Below are positions 33,827 through 44,028 of a stretch of 64,000 nucleotides of DNA, one piece after another (position 1 is the first letter of the stretch; the number at the start of each line of letters is the position of its first letter). The stretch lies in assembly GCF_040361195.1 (NCBI RefSeq), contig NZ_APNE01000001.1. The stretch is one strand, 5' to 3'. Source of the DNA: Salinisphaera hydrothermalis. GTDB taxonomy: Bacteria; Pseudomonadota; Gammaproteobacteria; Nevskiales; Salinisphaeraceae. The notes below the pieces were generated by a model. The model searched no databases and was not told where the DNA came from. It worked only from the letters and a program-made list of their open reading frames with translations. The translations under genes and the position numbers were made by a program.

Positions 33827-35281
33827 TCAGGCGCCTTCGGTGCCGCCGACGGTGATCGAATCCACCTTGAGCGTCGGCTGGCCCACGCCCACCGGTACGC
33901 TCTGGCCGTTCTTGCCGCAGACGCCGACACCGGTATCCAGCGCCCAGTCGTTGCCGATCATGGATACGCGGCCCAGCACGTCCGGGCCGTTGCCGATCAG
34001 GGTGGCGCCCTTGATCGGCGCGCCGAGCTTGCCGTTTTCGATCCGATAGGCCTCGTCGCAGGAGAACACGAAGTTGCCGGAGGTGATGTCCACCGAACCG
34101 CCGGAGAAATGTGCGGCATAGATGCCGGACTCGACCGAGGCGATGATGTCGGCCGGGTCGGACTCGCCGCCGCGCATGTAGGTGTTGGTCATGCGCGGCA
34201 TCACGGTGTGCGCATAGGATTCGCGGCGTGCGTTGCCGGTGGGCGCGACACCCATCAGCCGGGCATTGTGCTTGTCCTGCATATAACCGACCAGTACGCC
34301 GTTTTCGATCAGCGTGTTCACCGCGGCCGGCGAGCCTTCGTCGTCGATCGCGAGCGAACCGCGCCGGCCTTCGAGCGTGCCGTCGTCGACCACCGTGCAC
34401 AGTTCGGAGGCGACTTTCTGGCCGATCTTGCCGGAATAATTCGAGGCGCCGCGACGATTGAAGTCGCCTTCCAGCCCGTGGCCGACCGCTTCGTGCAACA
34501 GCACGCCCGACCAGCCGGCACTCATCACCACTGGCATGGCGCCGGCTGGTGCGGCTTCGGCCTTGAGCCGGACCAGCGCCCGACGCACCGCTTCGCGGGC
34601 GTATTCGGCCACGACGTCGTCCGGGCCGGTGAAGATGTCGTAGCCCAGCCGCCCGCCGCCGCCGGCCGTGGCCGACTCGCGCACGCCGTTTTCCTCGACC
34701 TGTACTGAAACGTTCAATCGAACCATCGGGCGGACGTCGCCGGCCAGGGTGCCGTCGGAGGCCGCGACCAGCATGGTGTCGGACGAGCCGGCCAGCGACA
34801 CCGTCACGCGCACCACGCGAGGGTCGGTTTCGCGCGCGATCTTGTCGGCATGATGCAGCAGGGCGACCTTCGCCTCGGCCTCGAGCGTAGCGGCCGGGTC
34901 GATCGGCTGGTAGCGCACGGCCGGCCCGTTGTCGCGCCGCGTGAGGGCGTTCATGCGCGCGCTCTTGCCGTCGCGGGCGATCGCGGCGGCGGCCTTCGAG
35001 GCCTGGGCCAGCGCCGGAAACGCGAGCTCGTCGGCATAGGCGAAGCCGGTCTGCTCGCCGGCCAGCGCGCGAACCCCCACGCCCTGCGCGGTCGAGGCGC
35101 CTGCGCTGCGGACCACGCTGTCCTCCAGCATCCAGCTTTCGCTCTTCAGAATCTGAAAATACAGATCGGCATAGTCCACACCCGGCACCATGAGGCCCGA
35201 CAGCGTGGTTTCGAGTTGATGCGCGTCGATATTGGCGCGCCCGAGCAGGGCGTCGCGGGCGAGATCGAGAGTATTTTGCAT
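33827..35281 (-). CDS. tldD: Metalloprotease TldD
   Basis: This 484-residue member of the TldD/PmbA family has the zinc-binding HEAVGHGLEGD (HExxxH form) near residues 258-268. The family C-terminus includes NPITGDFSFGV-like SGNFVFSCDEAYRIENGKLG and the GVGQPTLKVDSITVGG end. TldD pairs with PmbA/TldE to degrade or trim peptides such as modified microcins and unfolded substrates. No pmbA is in the window. Its position next to the nitrilase/yhdP/rng group matches the usual gammaproteobacterial order, with the quinone oxidoreductase inserted between. Confidence 0.94.
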   Translation of the reverse strand: MQNTLDLARDALLGRANIDAHQLETTLSGLMVPGVDYADLYFQILKSESWMLEDSVVRSAGASTAQGVGVRALAGEQTGFAYADELAFPALAQASKAAAAIARDGKSARMNALTRRDNGPAVRYQPIDPAATLEAEAKVALLHHADKIARETDPRVVRVTVSLAGSSDTMLVAASDGTLAGDVRPMVRLNVSVQVEENGVRESATAGGGGRLGYDIFTGPDDVVAEYAREAVRRALVRLKAEAAPAGAMPVVMSAGWSGVLLHEAVGHGLEGDFNRRGASNYSGKIGQKVASELCTVVDDGTLEGRRGSLAIDDEGSPAAVNTLIENGVLVGYMQDKHNARLMGVAPTGNARRESYAHTVMPRMTNTYMRGGESDPADIIASVESGIYAAHFSGGSVDITSGNFVFSCDEAYRIENGKLGAPIKGATLIGNGPDVLGRVSMIGNDWALDTGVGVCGKNGQSVPVGVGQPTLKVDSITVGGTEGA

Positions 35282-35446
35282 GGGCTCAGATTAACAGCAG
35301 GCTGCTCTATGTATGAGGCCTGGGCCGCGTTTTTTTCGAGGTATGCGCGTTCACGGGTCGAGCATCGCGTCGCGTTCGTCTCGACTGCCAGGGGCCTGGT
35401 GAACGACGCGTCGTGCGTCGCCGTCCACCGGGCCGCTCGCCGCGGA

Positions 35447-36421
35447 TTACGGCAACAGAATCGTCGACCCGGTGGTCTTGCGGTCGGCGATCGCCTGTTG
35501 CGCGTCGCCGGCATCGGCCAGGTCGTAGCGCTGGCCGATATGCACCTTCACATCGCCCGACTCGAGCACGGCAAACAGATCGGCGCACATCATCTCGAAA
35601 CGCTCGGGCGTATCGGCATAGCCGCCCAGGCTCGGACGGGTGACGAACAACGAACCGCCGCGGTTGAGCTCGACCAGGTTGACGCCCTCGACCGGCCCCG
35701 AGGCATTGCCGAACGACACCATCAGGCCACGCTTGCGCAGACACTTGAGCGAATCGTGCCAGGTGTCGCGGCCGACCGAGTCGTAGACCACTGGCACGCC
35801 GGCGCCGTCAGTGAGTTCCATGACACGCTCGGGGACCGATTCGCGAGTGTAGTCGATCGTCATCCAGGCGCCGTTGGCCTTGGCGATGTCGGCTTTTTCG
35901 TCGGACGATACGGTGCCGATCACATGCGCACCGAGCGCACGCGCCCACTGGCAGGCGATGGTGCCCACGCCGCCGGCGGCGGCATGAAACAGGATAGTGT
36001 CGTCTTCGGCGATAGCGTACGTCTGGCGCAGCAGATACTGCACGGTCAGGCCCTTGAGCAGCGAGGCCGCGGCCGTCTCGAAATCGATCGCCTCGGGTAG
36101 TGCGACGACATGATCGGCCGATAGCGTGATTGCATCCGCATAGGCGCCCTTGGGGCCCAGTACATAAGCCACGCGATCGCCCACGGCGAACTCCTCGACG
36201 CCATCCCCTACGGCATCGATCACGCCGGCGCCTTCGGTCCCCATCGCGCTCGGCAGGTCCGCCGGATACAGCCCGGTGCGGAAATAGATGTCGATGAAGT
36301 TCACGCCGATCGCGTGATTGGTGACGCGCACTTCGCCCGGCCCCGGATCGCGAATCTCGGTGTCGACGAGTTCGAGGACCTCGGGCCCGCCGGTTTGCTG
36401 AAACTGGATCTGTCGTGCCAT
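35447..36421 (-). CDS. qor: NADPH:quinone oxidoreductase (zeta-crystallin type)
   Basis: The ATG at 36421 with AAGGAG 7 bases before it is the start; a longer open frame into the nitrilase gene is spurious. The product (324 residues) is a zinc-free medium-chain reductase. It shows EVRVTNHAIGVNFIDIYFRTGLYP, the cofactor-binding AAAGGVGTIACQWARALGA and CLRKRGLMVSFGNASG. Cysteine ligands for zinc are absent, as in QorA. It reduces quinones with NADPH. It sits between the nitrilase-like gene and tldD on the same strand. Confidence 0.9.
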   Translation of the reverse strand: MARQIQFQQTGGPEVLELVDTEIRDPGPGEVRVTNHAIGVNFIDIYFRTGLYPADLPSAMGTEGAGVIDAVGDGVEEFAVGDRVAYVLGPKGAYADAITLSADHVVALPEAIDFETAAASLLKGLTVQYLLRQTYAIAEDDTILFHAAAGGVGTIACQWARALGAHVIGTVSSDEKADIAKANGAWMTIDYTRESVPERVMELTDGAGVPVVYDSVGRDTWHDSLKCLRKRGLMVSFGNASGPVEGVNLVELNRGGSLFVTRPSLGGYADTPERFEMMCADLFAVLESGDVKVHIGQRYDLADAGDAQQAIADRKTTGSTILLP

Positions 36422-36450
36422 GAAAGGCTCCTTGAAGGAATGGGCCGGGG

Positions 36451-37296
36451 TTAGTCGAGCCGCCGATGGGTGAGGCAGGGAAAGCCCTCGCGCAGCTGGG
36501 CCGCGCGCGTGCGATCGATGTCGGCGATGACCACTTCGTTGGCTTCGCTGCGGGCCTCGGCCTGCACCTGGCCCCACGGGCCGCAGATCAGGCTGTGGCC
36601 GTAAGTCCGGCGACCGCTGGCATGATGCCCGGCCTGATTCGGCGCGATCACCGTGGCCAGATTCTCGACCGCGCGGGCGCGCACCAGAATATGCCAGTGG
36701 GCGGTGCCGGTCGTATACGTGAACGCGGACGGCGCCACGATGATTTCGGCGCCCTGGGCCGCCAGCTGACGATACAGCTCGGGAAAGCGCAGGTCGTAGC
36801 AGATCGACAGGCCGATGCGTCCGAACGGCGAATCGATGACCGTGGGCGCATTGCTGCCGGGCATGAAAGTGGCCGACTCCCGGTAAGCCTCGGCCGAATC
36901 GGGCAGGCCCACGTCGAACAGATGGATCTTGTCGTAGCGGGCGACGCGCGCGCCGGTGTCGTCGTACACGCACAGCGCCGGATAGACACGATCCGCCTCG
37001 GGGCTGGCGATTGGGATCGTGCCGGCCGCGATCCAGAGTCCGGTCTCGGCCGCGGTACGAGCGAGGAAATCCTGGATCGGGCCGTCGCCATCGGTCTCGG
37101 CGACGCGTAGTTTATCGGTCTCGTGCGCGCCCATGAGCGCGAAGTTCTCGGGCAACACGGCGAGTCGTGCGCCGCGCCGGGCGGCGTCGCGCAGCAGATC
37201 GTGGGCGCGGGCGAGATTGGGATCGACCTCGCCGAGCGAGTTCATCTGGATGGCGGCCACACGGGCGATTTCCGGTGTCGGTCGGTCTGCGCTCAT
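36451..37296 (-). CDS. Nitrilase-superfamily amidase (Nit1/Nit2-like)
   Basis: This 281-residue carbon-nitrogen hydrolase has the full catalytic triad: Glu50 (VLPENF), Lys123 (RYDKIHLFD) and Cys166 (SICYDLRFPE). This pattern and the context with yhdP/rng/tldD match the bacterial Nit group whose characterised members hydrolyse deaminated glutathione, a repair function. Omega-amidase or another amide substrate is possible. It starts 57 bases after the yhdP stop. Confidence 0.88.
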   Translation of the reverse strand: MSADRPTPEIARVAAIQMNSLGEVDPNLARAHDLLRDAARRGARLAVLPENFALMGAHETDKLRVAETDGDGPIQDFLARTAAETGLWIAAGTIPIASPEADRVYPALCVYDDTGARVARYDKIHLFDVGLPDSAEAYRESATFMPGSNAPTVIDSPFGRIGLSICYDLRFPELYRQLAAQGAEIIVAPSAFTYTTGTAHWHILVRARAVENLATVIAPNQAGHHASGRRTYGHSLICGPWGQVQAEARSEANEVVIADIDRTRAAQLREGFPCLTHRRLD

Positions 37297-37353
37297 GCGC
37301 TCGATGTTCTGGGGTTCGTGCGCCGAGCATACGCCGAACGCCCGACGCGATCA

Positions 37354-40300
37354 CTACCGCCCGCCGGGCGTGTCGGGCGACGGTTTCGCGGAAGAGGCTT
37401 TGCTATCCGACGGCTTCGATGGCTGCGGGGCCGCGTTCTTTGGCGCGTCGCCGGACGCCGCCGAGTCCGCCCGCGGGTTGACGATCTGCGGGTCGTCCCA
37501 GCTGCCCTTGAGGTTGTAGCCGACCGAGGAGAAATGCTGGATCGGTTTCTTGAGCAATTGTTGCACCGCAAAAACTGCCGCACCCACGATCGGGCCGCCC
37601 AGCACGGCGCTCGCGATCGCGACGCCGCTACTGACCTTCGGCGTAATCGTGACGTACTCGTCGTAATCCCGGGTCGCCAGCCCGATCCGGCCGGTGATAC
37701 TGATCTTGGCCGAGGGCGTCCGGATGCTGGCGTTGTGGCTATAGGCCTGCCCCTGCCGGATATTGAAGTCCGCGCGCACCTTGTCGAAGGCCATGCCCTT
37801 ATCGACCACATCGCTGAAATCGAGTCGCAGACGACGGGGCAGCACGTACAGATTGAACAGCCCCAGCAGGCGGCCAGGGCCGGGCTCGACAGTCAGCAAA
37901 GAGCCATTATCGAGCGCGAGATGAACATTGCCGTCGAGATAGCGCAGATCGAGGCCGTTCGGGTTGGGCTGGACGGTCAGATCGCTTTTGATACGAGCAC
38001 GCTTGGCGCGAACCGGCGAGACGTAGCCGAAACTGCGGAGCAGCCGCGACAGGCCGTGGCCATCGAAATCGGCGTGGGCGCTGGCTTGGTTGACGCCCTG
38101 GTCCCGTTGCCAGTGTGCGCTGGCGTGACCGGTCAGCGCCCCGTGGGCGAGTTCGAAACGATCGAGGCTCCAGCCATCGGGCGTGGTTTGGGCATCGACG
38201 TGGGTCTGGCCGAAGGAGGTGCCGTCGACCACGAAGTTCTGGACGAACAGCTTCATGGCCGGCAGGTCGGTCGGCACCAGGCCCGGCCATAGGACGGTGG
38301 AATCGTCGTCGCCGGCACTCGTCTTCTGGCCCGGCTTGGCCGGCTCGGTATGCAGGGCGATCCGCTTCAGGTTGCCGGCAATGCGGGTGGCTTGGCCGGT
38401 AGGCGTGGTCCAGGTGATCTGCCCCTGGCTGTCGTTGCCTTCGAAGTCCACGCGCCAGCCCGTTTTATTGCTCATCGGCTGTGCCCGAACATGCGGATTG
38501 GCGATATAGCGGTCGCCGAAATTCAGCCGGCCGATGGTCAGATCCCCGCCCAGGAAGGTCAGCTTCGAGGCGCTGGCCGCGGTTTTTTTCGAGGTGCTCG
38601 CTGCAGTCGCGGTATCCGGCGCCCCCGGGATATCGGCTGGGGCGCCGTAAAGAACATGCCGTACGACGTAGAACCAGCCCAGACCGTCGACCTGAGCGGC
38701 ATGACCGCCGATCCACAGCCCGTTGGCATCGGGTGGCGTCAGATTGCGATTGCCCATCAGAGCCTGAATACGCTTGGGCTGGCCTCGCGAGTCCAGATCG
38801 ACGGTCAGCTGCAGCCGGTGATCGTACTCGGCGTCGATGTGCCCTTTATCGGGATCGATCGTGACCGTCAGCGGGGCGCTGGTGCTGGCCGGCTTGGTTA
38901 GCGGCGCCGGCAGACGGACCGCCATGCCGACCAGCTCGCTGTCGACCTGGATCGGACTGATCTGGCCGGAATGCTTGACCGTAAAGCCGACCGTGATCGG
39001 CGTTTGTCCTTTGCCGTAAATCAGCCAGCGATCGGGCAGGTAGTGCGCGAGTGCGTTGCGGTTGGCGGGCAGGCTGGGCCTGGCATGCGCGGTGATGCGC
39101 TCGCCGCCGTCCTTGGCGGCGGTGATATCCGCCGAAATCGGCACGCCCATCAGCGTCCCGGTCAGGCCTGCCGCCTTCACACCATGATCGCTGAACGCCA
39201 GACGCCCGCGGATGCCGGTGATCGGCCCGGGCAGCGTGTGCTGGCGCAGCGTCGCGCCCTTGGCGTCGACGGTGCCCTTGACCTCGACATGACCAAGGCC
39301 CGGCTTGAGCGGGATGCGCAGGGTAACGCCGAGATCGGCCGGGCCGCTGACGTCGAGCGCGTCCGCCAGCTTGCCGAATTTCTTGCGCAGCGGCGATTCG
39401 GACAGAAACGACAACAGCTTGTCCGCCGGCGCGCCGTTGGCCTGGCCGGTCAGATGCATGACTGGCTCGCGGACATCGTTGACGTGGGCCTTGGCCGAAT
39501 CGATGGGTACGCCCAGCATCTCCGCGCCGTCGAGGTCGAGTGCGAGGGTATCGCCGTCCAGCGACAAGGTGCCCTTGGCATCGGTGACTTTCGGCCACTC
39601 GGGTTTGTAGCGGACATCCACCGCGTGTCCCTTGAGCGTCATATGAAAGCCGTCGCCGTTTTTAGCCTCGGCGAAGGGAAAGCGATTCATCGGCCCCTTG
39701 ACCGTGACGTGGCCTTGGTCGAGCGATCCGCTCAGGATCGACTTCGGCAGCCAGTCGCGCAGCCGCGGATTCGGTAGATCCTTGGCCTGGGGAATATGCG
39801 CCAGCAGGCGCGCGACATGCGGCGCGACCACATCGGCGCTGACGTCGACGACCGGCGCGCCCTTTGCAGGCAGCCGTACATGGCCGGATGTGCTGACATG
39901 CGCCTTGCGACTGGCCAAGCGGAGTTTGTCCAGATCGATCGACCAGCCGCCGTTATCGGCCGGCTGCCAGCTCACGCGACCGCCCAGGTCGGTGATGTCG
40001 ACCGCGCCGTCGATATAGCGTCGCGCCCTGAGCTGGCCGCCGGCGCCGTCGAAGCGCAGGGTATGACGGGTCCCCTGCTGGTGATAGCGCCCGGTGATGG
40101 GGCCGAAGGCGATGCGCGGATCGTTCACGGTCAGGCCGTGAAAACCGACGGTCGCCGCCAGGGGCTGGTCGGGTTGCCAGTGCATGTCGAGCGTATCGAT
40201 CGAGCCGTCGACGGCGGTATCGGCCAGCTTGGGTTCGGCCAGACGAGCAAGCCGCATCGCCAGCGCCCCGGGCAGCTGATGCGCGGTCACGCTCAGCGCA

Positions 40301-41325
40301 TGACTGCGGGTATCGAACCGGGCTGCGGCCTGTAGCGCGCCGGATTGCTTCGGGCCGCCGGTCAGCCGGGCCAGCTTGATATCGACGCGATGCGCCTCAG
40401 GGTCGCTCGTGGCCGTGAATACGGCATGGAAGGCCGGTACCAGCGGATGCGTATCGCCGCGCCGAGCCACGGGCTCGCCGTCGAGCGTGATCCGGGTGTC
40501 GGCCAGGCGATTCTGCTGCCAGCGACCATCAACGGCGAAAGACACGCGCCCGCCGCGCAGCCGGCCGGCGATCTTCGTTTGATTGTGACGGGCCACGGCC
40601 AGCGGATGGATATTGTCGCCGTGTAGTGAAAACCGGGCCGTGTCGGGGTGGCGCAGCGAGCCCTCGACGGTTGCGCTCGCGGTCAGTCTCGGCCACCACG
40701 CCGGGCCGTCGGCCGAGACACTCGCCTGTAAGCGGTGATGGTCTTGATTGTCGAGCGCCAGATTCAGGTCCGACCATTGCATGCGCCCGCTGGGCAGGCG
40801 GTCGGAGACAATCGACAGCTGCCCGTCATTGATACGCACGTGTGCGATCTGGCGCCGCACGGCCGCCAGCTTGGACCAATCCATACCGCCGCCCGTGGAC
40901 GTGCCCCAGTGCGCCAGTCGGAGCTTGCCGTCGGCCTGCACCAGTGCGGCCTGCGGCTGATCGACGATGATGCCGTCGGGTAAGCGCGAGCCGCCGAGCA
41001 GGTCGGTCAGCGAGAATTCCAGGCCGAGCCGGTTTGCGGTCAGGGCCGGCTGTTCGGCGCCATGACGTGTGATGCGCGGATGGTCGAGATACAGAATCGG
41101 GCCGTGCCAGCCGAGGCCGATTTCCAGGCCTGACACCGAGACCTGAGCGTTGATGCGCTGGCCGATACGGTCGGCCAGGGCCGTGCGATATTGCGGCGCG
41201 AAATGATCGAGTAGCCGGACGCCGCCGACCAAGAGGCCGGCCAGTACGACCACGCTCGCCAGAGCGATGATCAGACTGCGCTTGATCCAGCCGCGACGGC
41301 GGCGCGCGCGAGGTTTTTCGCTCAT
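37354..41325 (-). CDS. yhdP: YhdP-family AsmA-like envelope protein
   Basis: This 1323-residue protein has one N-terminal membrane anchor (about residues 15-35, after a very basic MSEKPRARRRRGWIKR). A long repetitive beta-rich periplasmic body follows, then a conserved C-terminal DUF3971/AsmA2-like region (FSDVVDKGMAFDKVRADFNIRQGQAYSHNA; KISITGRIGLATRDYDEYVTITP). YhdP proteins form a bridge for phospholipid transport to the outer membrane with TamB and YdbH. The final 45 residues are Pro, Ser and Lys rich. The gene follows rng, as in other gammaproteobacteria. Confidence 0.9.
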   Translation of the reverse strand: MSEKPRARRRRGWIKRSLIIALASVVVLAGLLVGGVRLLDHFAPQYRTALADRIGQRINAQVSVSGLEIGLGWHGPILYLDHPRITRHGAEQPALTANRLGLEFSLTDLLGGSRLPDGIIVDQPQAALVQADGKLRLAHWGTSTGGGMDWSKLAAVRRQIAHVRINDGQLSIVSDRLPSGRMQWSDLNLALDNQDHHRLQASVSADGPAWWPRLTASATVEGSLRHPDTARFSLHGDNIHPLAVARHNQTKIAGRLRGGRVSFAVDGRWQQNRLADTRITLDGEPVARRGDTHPLVPAFHAVFTATSDPEAHRVDIKLARLTGGPKQSGALQAAARFDTRSHALSVTAHQLPGALAMRLARLAEPKLADTAVDGSIDTLDMHWQPDQPLAATVGFHGLTVNDPRIAFGPITGRYHQQGTRHTLRFDGAGGQLRARRYIDGAVDITDLGGRVSWQPADNGGWSIDLDKLRLASRKAHVSTSGHVRLPAKGAPVVDVSADVVAPHVARLLAHIPQAKDLPNPRLRDWLPKSILSGSLDQGHVTVKGPMNRFPFAEAKNGDGFHMTLKGHAVDVRYKPEWPKVTDAKGTLSLDGDTLALDLDGAEMLGVPIDSAKAHVNDVREPVMHLTGQANGAPADKLLSFLSESPLRKKFGKLADALDVSGPADLGVTLRIPLKPGLGHVEVKGTVDAKGATLRQHTLPGPITGIRGRLAFSDHGVKAAGLTGTLMGVPISADITAAKDGGERITAHARPSLPANRNALAHYLPDRWLIYGKGQTPITVGFTVKHSGQISPIQVDSELVGMAVRLPAPLTKPASTSAPLTVTIDPDKGHIDAEYDHRLQLTVDLDSRGQPKRIQALMGNRNLTPPDANGLWIGGHAAQVDGLGWFYVVRHVLYGAPADIPGAPDTATAASTSKKTAASASKLTFLGGDLTIGRLNFGDRYIANPHVRAQPMSNKTGWRVDFEGNDSQGQITWTTPTGQATRIAGNLKRIALHTEPAKPGQKTSAGDDDSTVLWPGLVPTDLPAMKLFVQNFVVDGTSFGQTHVDAQTTPDGWSLDRFELAHGALTGHASAHWQRDQGVNQASAHADFDGHGLSRLLRSFGYVSPVRAKRARIKSDLTVQPNPNGLDLRYLDGNVHLALDNGSLLTVEPGPGRLLGLFNLYVLPRRLRLDFSDVVDKGMAFDKVRADFNIRQGQAYSHNASIRTPSAKISITGRIGLATRDYDEYVTITPKVSSGVAIASAVLGGPIVGAAVFAVQQLLKKPIQHFSSVGYNLKGSWDDPQIVNPRADSAASGDAPKNAAPQPSKPSDSKASSAKPSPDTPGGR

Positions 41326-41470
41326 GGACCGCCTGACTCCGGCGCGTTGCCTGGCCCGATATCGCGCGGGAGATTGTCGTGATAAAGGCCGGACATGGGC
41401 AGTTCGACGGGCCGCTTCATACCGGCGCGTGGACGGTGGACGGCACGTTGCGGGCGATCATCGCGCCAGC

Positions 41471-42973
41471 TTACATGACGACCACGTCAAATTGTTCGGG
41501 GCCATACAGTGCTTCGGCCTGTAGCCGGACCGTCACGCCGGCATCGGCACAGACCTGACGGAACGCGTCGGCCTGACTGTCGAGCAACTGATCGATCGTG
41601 TCCGGCGGCGCCAGCACCAGCAGTTCGGCGTCGTCGTGCGGGCGCAGGCGGGCACGGCGCGTGATCTCGCGAAACAGCTCGAAGGTAATGGTTTCCGGGG
41701 TTTTGACATAGCCGCGTCCACCACAGGCCTCGCACGGGGCGCACAGCAGATGCTCCAGCGACTCGCGCGTGCGTTTGCGGGTGATCTCGACCAGGCCGAG
41801 GTTGGATAACTGACCGATCGAGGTCTTGGCCGGGTCGGCCGCGAGCGCGGCGGCCAGCTGTGCCAGCACCTGCTGTTTGTGATCGGCGTCTACCATGTCG
41901 ATGAAATCGATCACGATAATGCCGCCGAGATTGCGCAGGCGTAGCTGGCGCGCGACGGTCTGGGCGGCTTCCAGATTGGTGCGCAGCACGGTCTGTTCCA
42001 GGCTGCGTGTGCCGACGAAGCCGCCGGTGTTCACGTCCACCGTCACCATGGCTTCGGTTTGCTCGATAATGAGGAATCCGCCGGATTTCAGCGGCACCTT
42101 GGGTTGCAGCGCGCGCTGGATCGCGTCCTCGATGCCGTATTGCGCGAACAGCGGTGTTGCCTCGTCGTGCAACAGCAGGCGATCGGTGAATTCCGGCGCG
42201 AAACGGCGGGTGAAGCCGATCATCTCCTGCCAGGCGCGGGCATCGTCGATGATGACGGCCGAGACATCCGGCGTCAGCAGATCGCGCAGCATGCGGATCG
42301 CCAGCGGCAGGTCGCCGTAGACCAGGGTTTCGCCCGGCACGTGCTGCGCCTGTTCCTGGATGTCGGCCCAGACGGTCGCCAGAAACCGCATGTCGGCGGC
42401 GAGTGCGGCGGCGGGCGCGCCATCGGCCACGGTGCGCACGATGAATCCGCCGGGCAGATCCAGCGCGCGTTTGAGATCGGTGACGGCATCGAACAAGCGT
42501 GAGCGTTCCTCTTCGCTTTCGATGCGCGCGGATACGCCGATACGCGGCGTATGCGGCATATAGACCAGAAACCGGGACGGGATGGCCAGATCGGTAGTCA
42601 GGCGCGCGCCCTTGGTGCCCATCGCATCGCGCGTGACCTGCACCAGAATGCGATCACCGGCGCGTAGCCGTTTTTCGATACGGGGCGTGTCGCGATCGTC
42701 GCCCGCTTCGGCCCGGACCATATCCGAAACCTGCAGGAACGCCGCGCGTTCCAGCCCGATATCGACGAACGCGGCCTGCATGCCGGCGAGCACGCGCTGG
42801 ACCACGCCCAGGTAGATATTGCTGACCGCGCTGGCCGTGGCGTCGCGCTGGATATGGATGTCCTGCAATACGCCGCGCTCGATCTGGGCCGCGCGTGTCT
42901 CGCCGGGCCCGGCGTTGACCAGGATCTCGACGCGCAGCGTATCGGCGTCGGCTAGAGGTTCGGCGGTACTCAC
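41471..42973 (-). CDS. rng: Ribonuclease G
   Basis: This 500-residue endoribonuclease of the RNase E/G family has an S1-like domain in the N-terminal part (IYLGVVQRVLAGMQAAFVDIG) and the catalytic metal-binding aspartates in MVTVDVNTGGFVG and IIVIDFIDM. The zinc-link motif CAPCEACGGRGYVKT (two CxxC cysteines) is near 414-428. It lacks the long RNase E C-terminal scaffold, as expected for RNase G. It matures the 16S rRNA 5' end and some mRNAs. No maf gene is adjacent, although maf-rng is the common pairing. Confidence 0.94.
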   Translation of the reverse strand: MSTAEPLADADTLRVEILVNAGPGETRAAQIERGVLQDIHIQRDATASAVSNIYLGVVQRVLAGMQAAFVDIGLERAAFLQVSDMVRAEAGDDRDTPRIEKRLRAGDRILVQVTRDAMGTKGARLTTDLAIPSRFLVYMPHTPRIGVSARIESEEERSRLFDAVTDLKRALDLPGGFIVRTVADGAPAAALAADMRFLATVWADIQEQAQHVPGETLVYGDLPLAIRMLRDLLTPDVSAVIIDDARAWQEMIGFTRRFAPEFTDRLLLHDEATPLFAQYGIEDAIQRALQPKVPLKSGGFLIIEQTEAMVTVDVNTGGFVGTRSLEQTVLRTNLEAAQTVARQLRLRNLGGIIVIDFIDMVDADHKQQVLAQLAAALAADPAKTSIGQLSNLGLVEITRKRTRESLEHLLCAPCEACGGRGYVKTPETITFELFREITRRARLRPHDDAELLVLAPPDTIDQLLDSQADAFRQVCADAGVTVRLQAEALYGPEQFDVVVM

Positions 42974-43127
42974 GAGGATCGACCGTCTGCGCGGCCGTCG
43001 GCGATCGGCATGATGGAAATCGAACGTTTCATGGTTCGATTGTCGTCACGACGCTCGTAACCCCGCAACTCAACAATGATCGTAGCCAGGGCGCGGCGTC
43101 CCGCAATACGCCCTCGCTGACGACCGG

Positions 43128-43598
43128 TCAGGCGCGGTGGTAGGGATGACCGATTAAAATGCTGTGGGCACGAAACAATTGCTCGGCCACGATCACCCGC
43201 ACCAGCGGATGCGGTAGCGTCAACGCCGACAGCGAACGGCGTTGCTGGGCCGCTGCCAGAGCTTGCGGTCCGAGCCCGTCCGGGCCGCCGACGAGAATGG
43301 CGCGGTCGCGACCGTCGTTCATCCAGGATTTCAGATCCTCGGCCAGGCCTTCCGTGGACCAGGCGCGCCCGTCGACGGTGAGCGCGATGACCTCGTCGTC
43401 GCGGCCGATGGCCTTGACCATGCGTTCATCCTCGGCGGCGATGGCGCGCGCCGTATCGCCGCCGTCGTGGCGCTTGGCCAGCGGGATTTCGACCAGTTCA
43501 AGCCGGCATTCGCGCGGCAGACGGCGAGCATAGTCGTCGTACGCCGTGGTGACCCATTTAGGCATGCGTTTGCCCACGGCAATCAGCCGAATGCGCAT
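43128..43598 (-). CDS. rlmH: 23S rRNA (pseudouridine1915-N3)-methyltransferase
   Basis: The start at ATG 43598 (MRIRLIAVGKRMPKWV) gives 156 residues, the normal RlmH size. Motifs are the SPOUT-fold ILVGGPDGLG and the C-terminal SLSALTLPHPLVRVIVAEQLFRAHSILIGHPYHRA, which binds SAM and the ribosome. It methylates pseudouridine 1915 of 23S rRNA. It follows rsfS by 22 bases, the standard order. Confidence 0.95.
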   Translation of the reverse strand: MRIRLIAVGKRMPKWVTTAYDDYARRLPRECRLELVEIPLAKRHDGGDTARAIAAEDERMVKAIGRDDEVIALTVDGRAWSTEGLAEDLKSWMNDGRDRAILVGGPDGLGPQALAAAQQRRSLSALTLPHPLVRVIVAEQLFRAHSILIGHPYHRA

Positions 43599-43620
43599 CG
43601 CAGAGGTTAGTGGGTCGGAG

Positions 43621-44028
43621 TCAGTGCGCCGCGCTGGTGGTGTCCGGCCCGGCAACGTCCACGTCCCAGAGTTTCTCGATCTGGTAGTAGGCGCGGGTGA
43701 CCGGCTGCATGATATGCACGAGCACGCCGTTGAGGTCGATCAGCACCCACTCGGACTGTTCCAGGCCTTCCACGCGCGGCGATAGGCCGGCCTGCTTGGC
43801 GTTGGCGATCACGGTCTCGCCGATGCGCTTGACGTGGCGCCCCGAGCGGCCGGTGCAGATCACCATGTGTTCGGCGATGGTCGTGAGCTGCGTGATATCG
43901 AGCACCTTGATCGACTCGCCCTTGAGCTCCTCGACCGCGTCGAGTGCCAGACGCAGGGTGGCGTTGTCGCTGGCCGCATTGGCGGTCGTGTGGGGCATGT
44001 CGGTCGGCGTTTCGTCTGCTGCCATCAT
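43621..44028 (-). CDS. rsfS: Ribosomal silencing factor RsfS
   Basis: This 135-residue DUF143/RsfS protein carries ALDAVEELKGESIKVLDITQLT, the MVICTGRSGRHVKRIGETV core and WVLIDLNGVLVHIMQPVTRAYYQIEKLW. It binds L14 of the large subunit and blocks subunit joining in starvation. Its start overlaps the nadD stop by ATGA, so the two are coupled. Confidence 0.94.
   Translation of the reverse strand: MMAADETPTDMPHTTANAASDNATLRLALDAVEELKGESIKVLDITQLTTIAEHMVICTGRSGRHVKRIGETVIANAKQAGLSPRVEGLEQSEWVLIDLNGVLVHIMQPVTRAYYQIEKLWDVDVAGPDTTSAAH

Noticed and set aside
33178..33930. Longer N-terminus for RsmD
   Set aside because: The 39 extra residues are Arg/Ser/Ala-rich, overlap the tldD 3' end, and the family sequence begins at 33813.
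35447..36973. A 508-residue extension of the quinone oxidoreductase
   Set aside because: The extra N-terminal part overlaps the nitrilase gene in another frame, while the ATG at 36421 has a perfect ribosome site and matches the family start.
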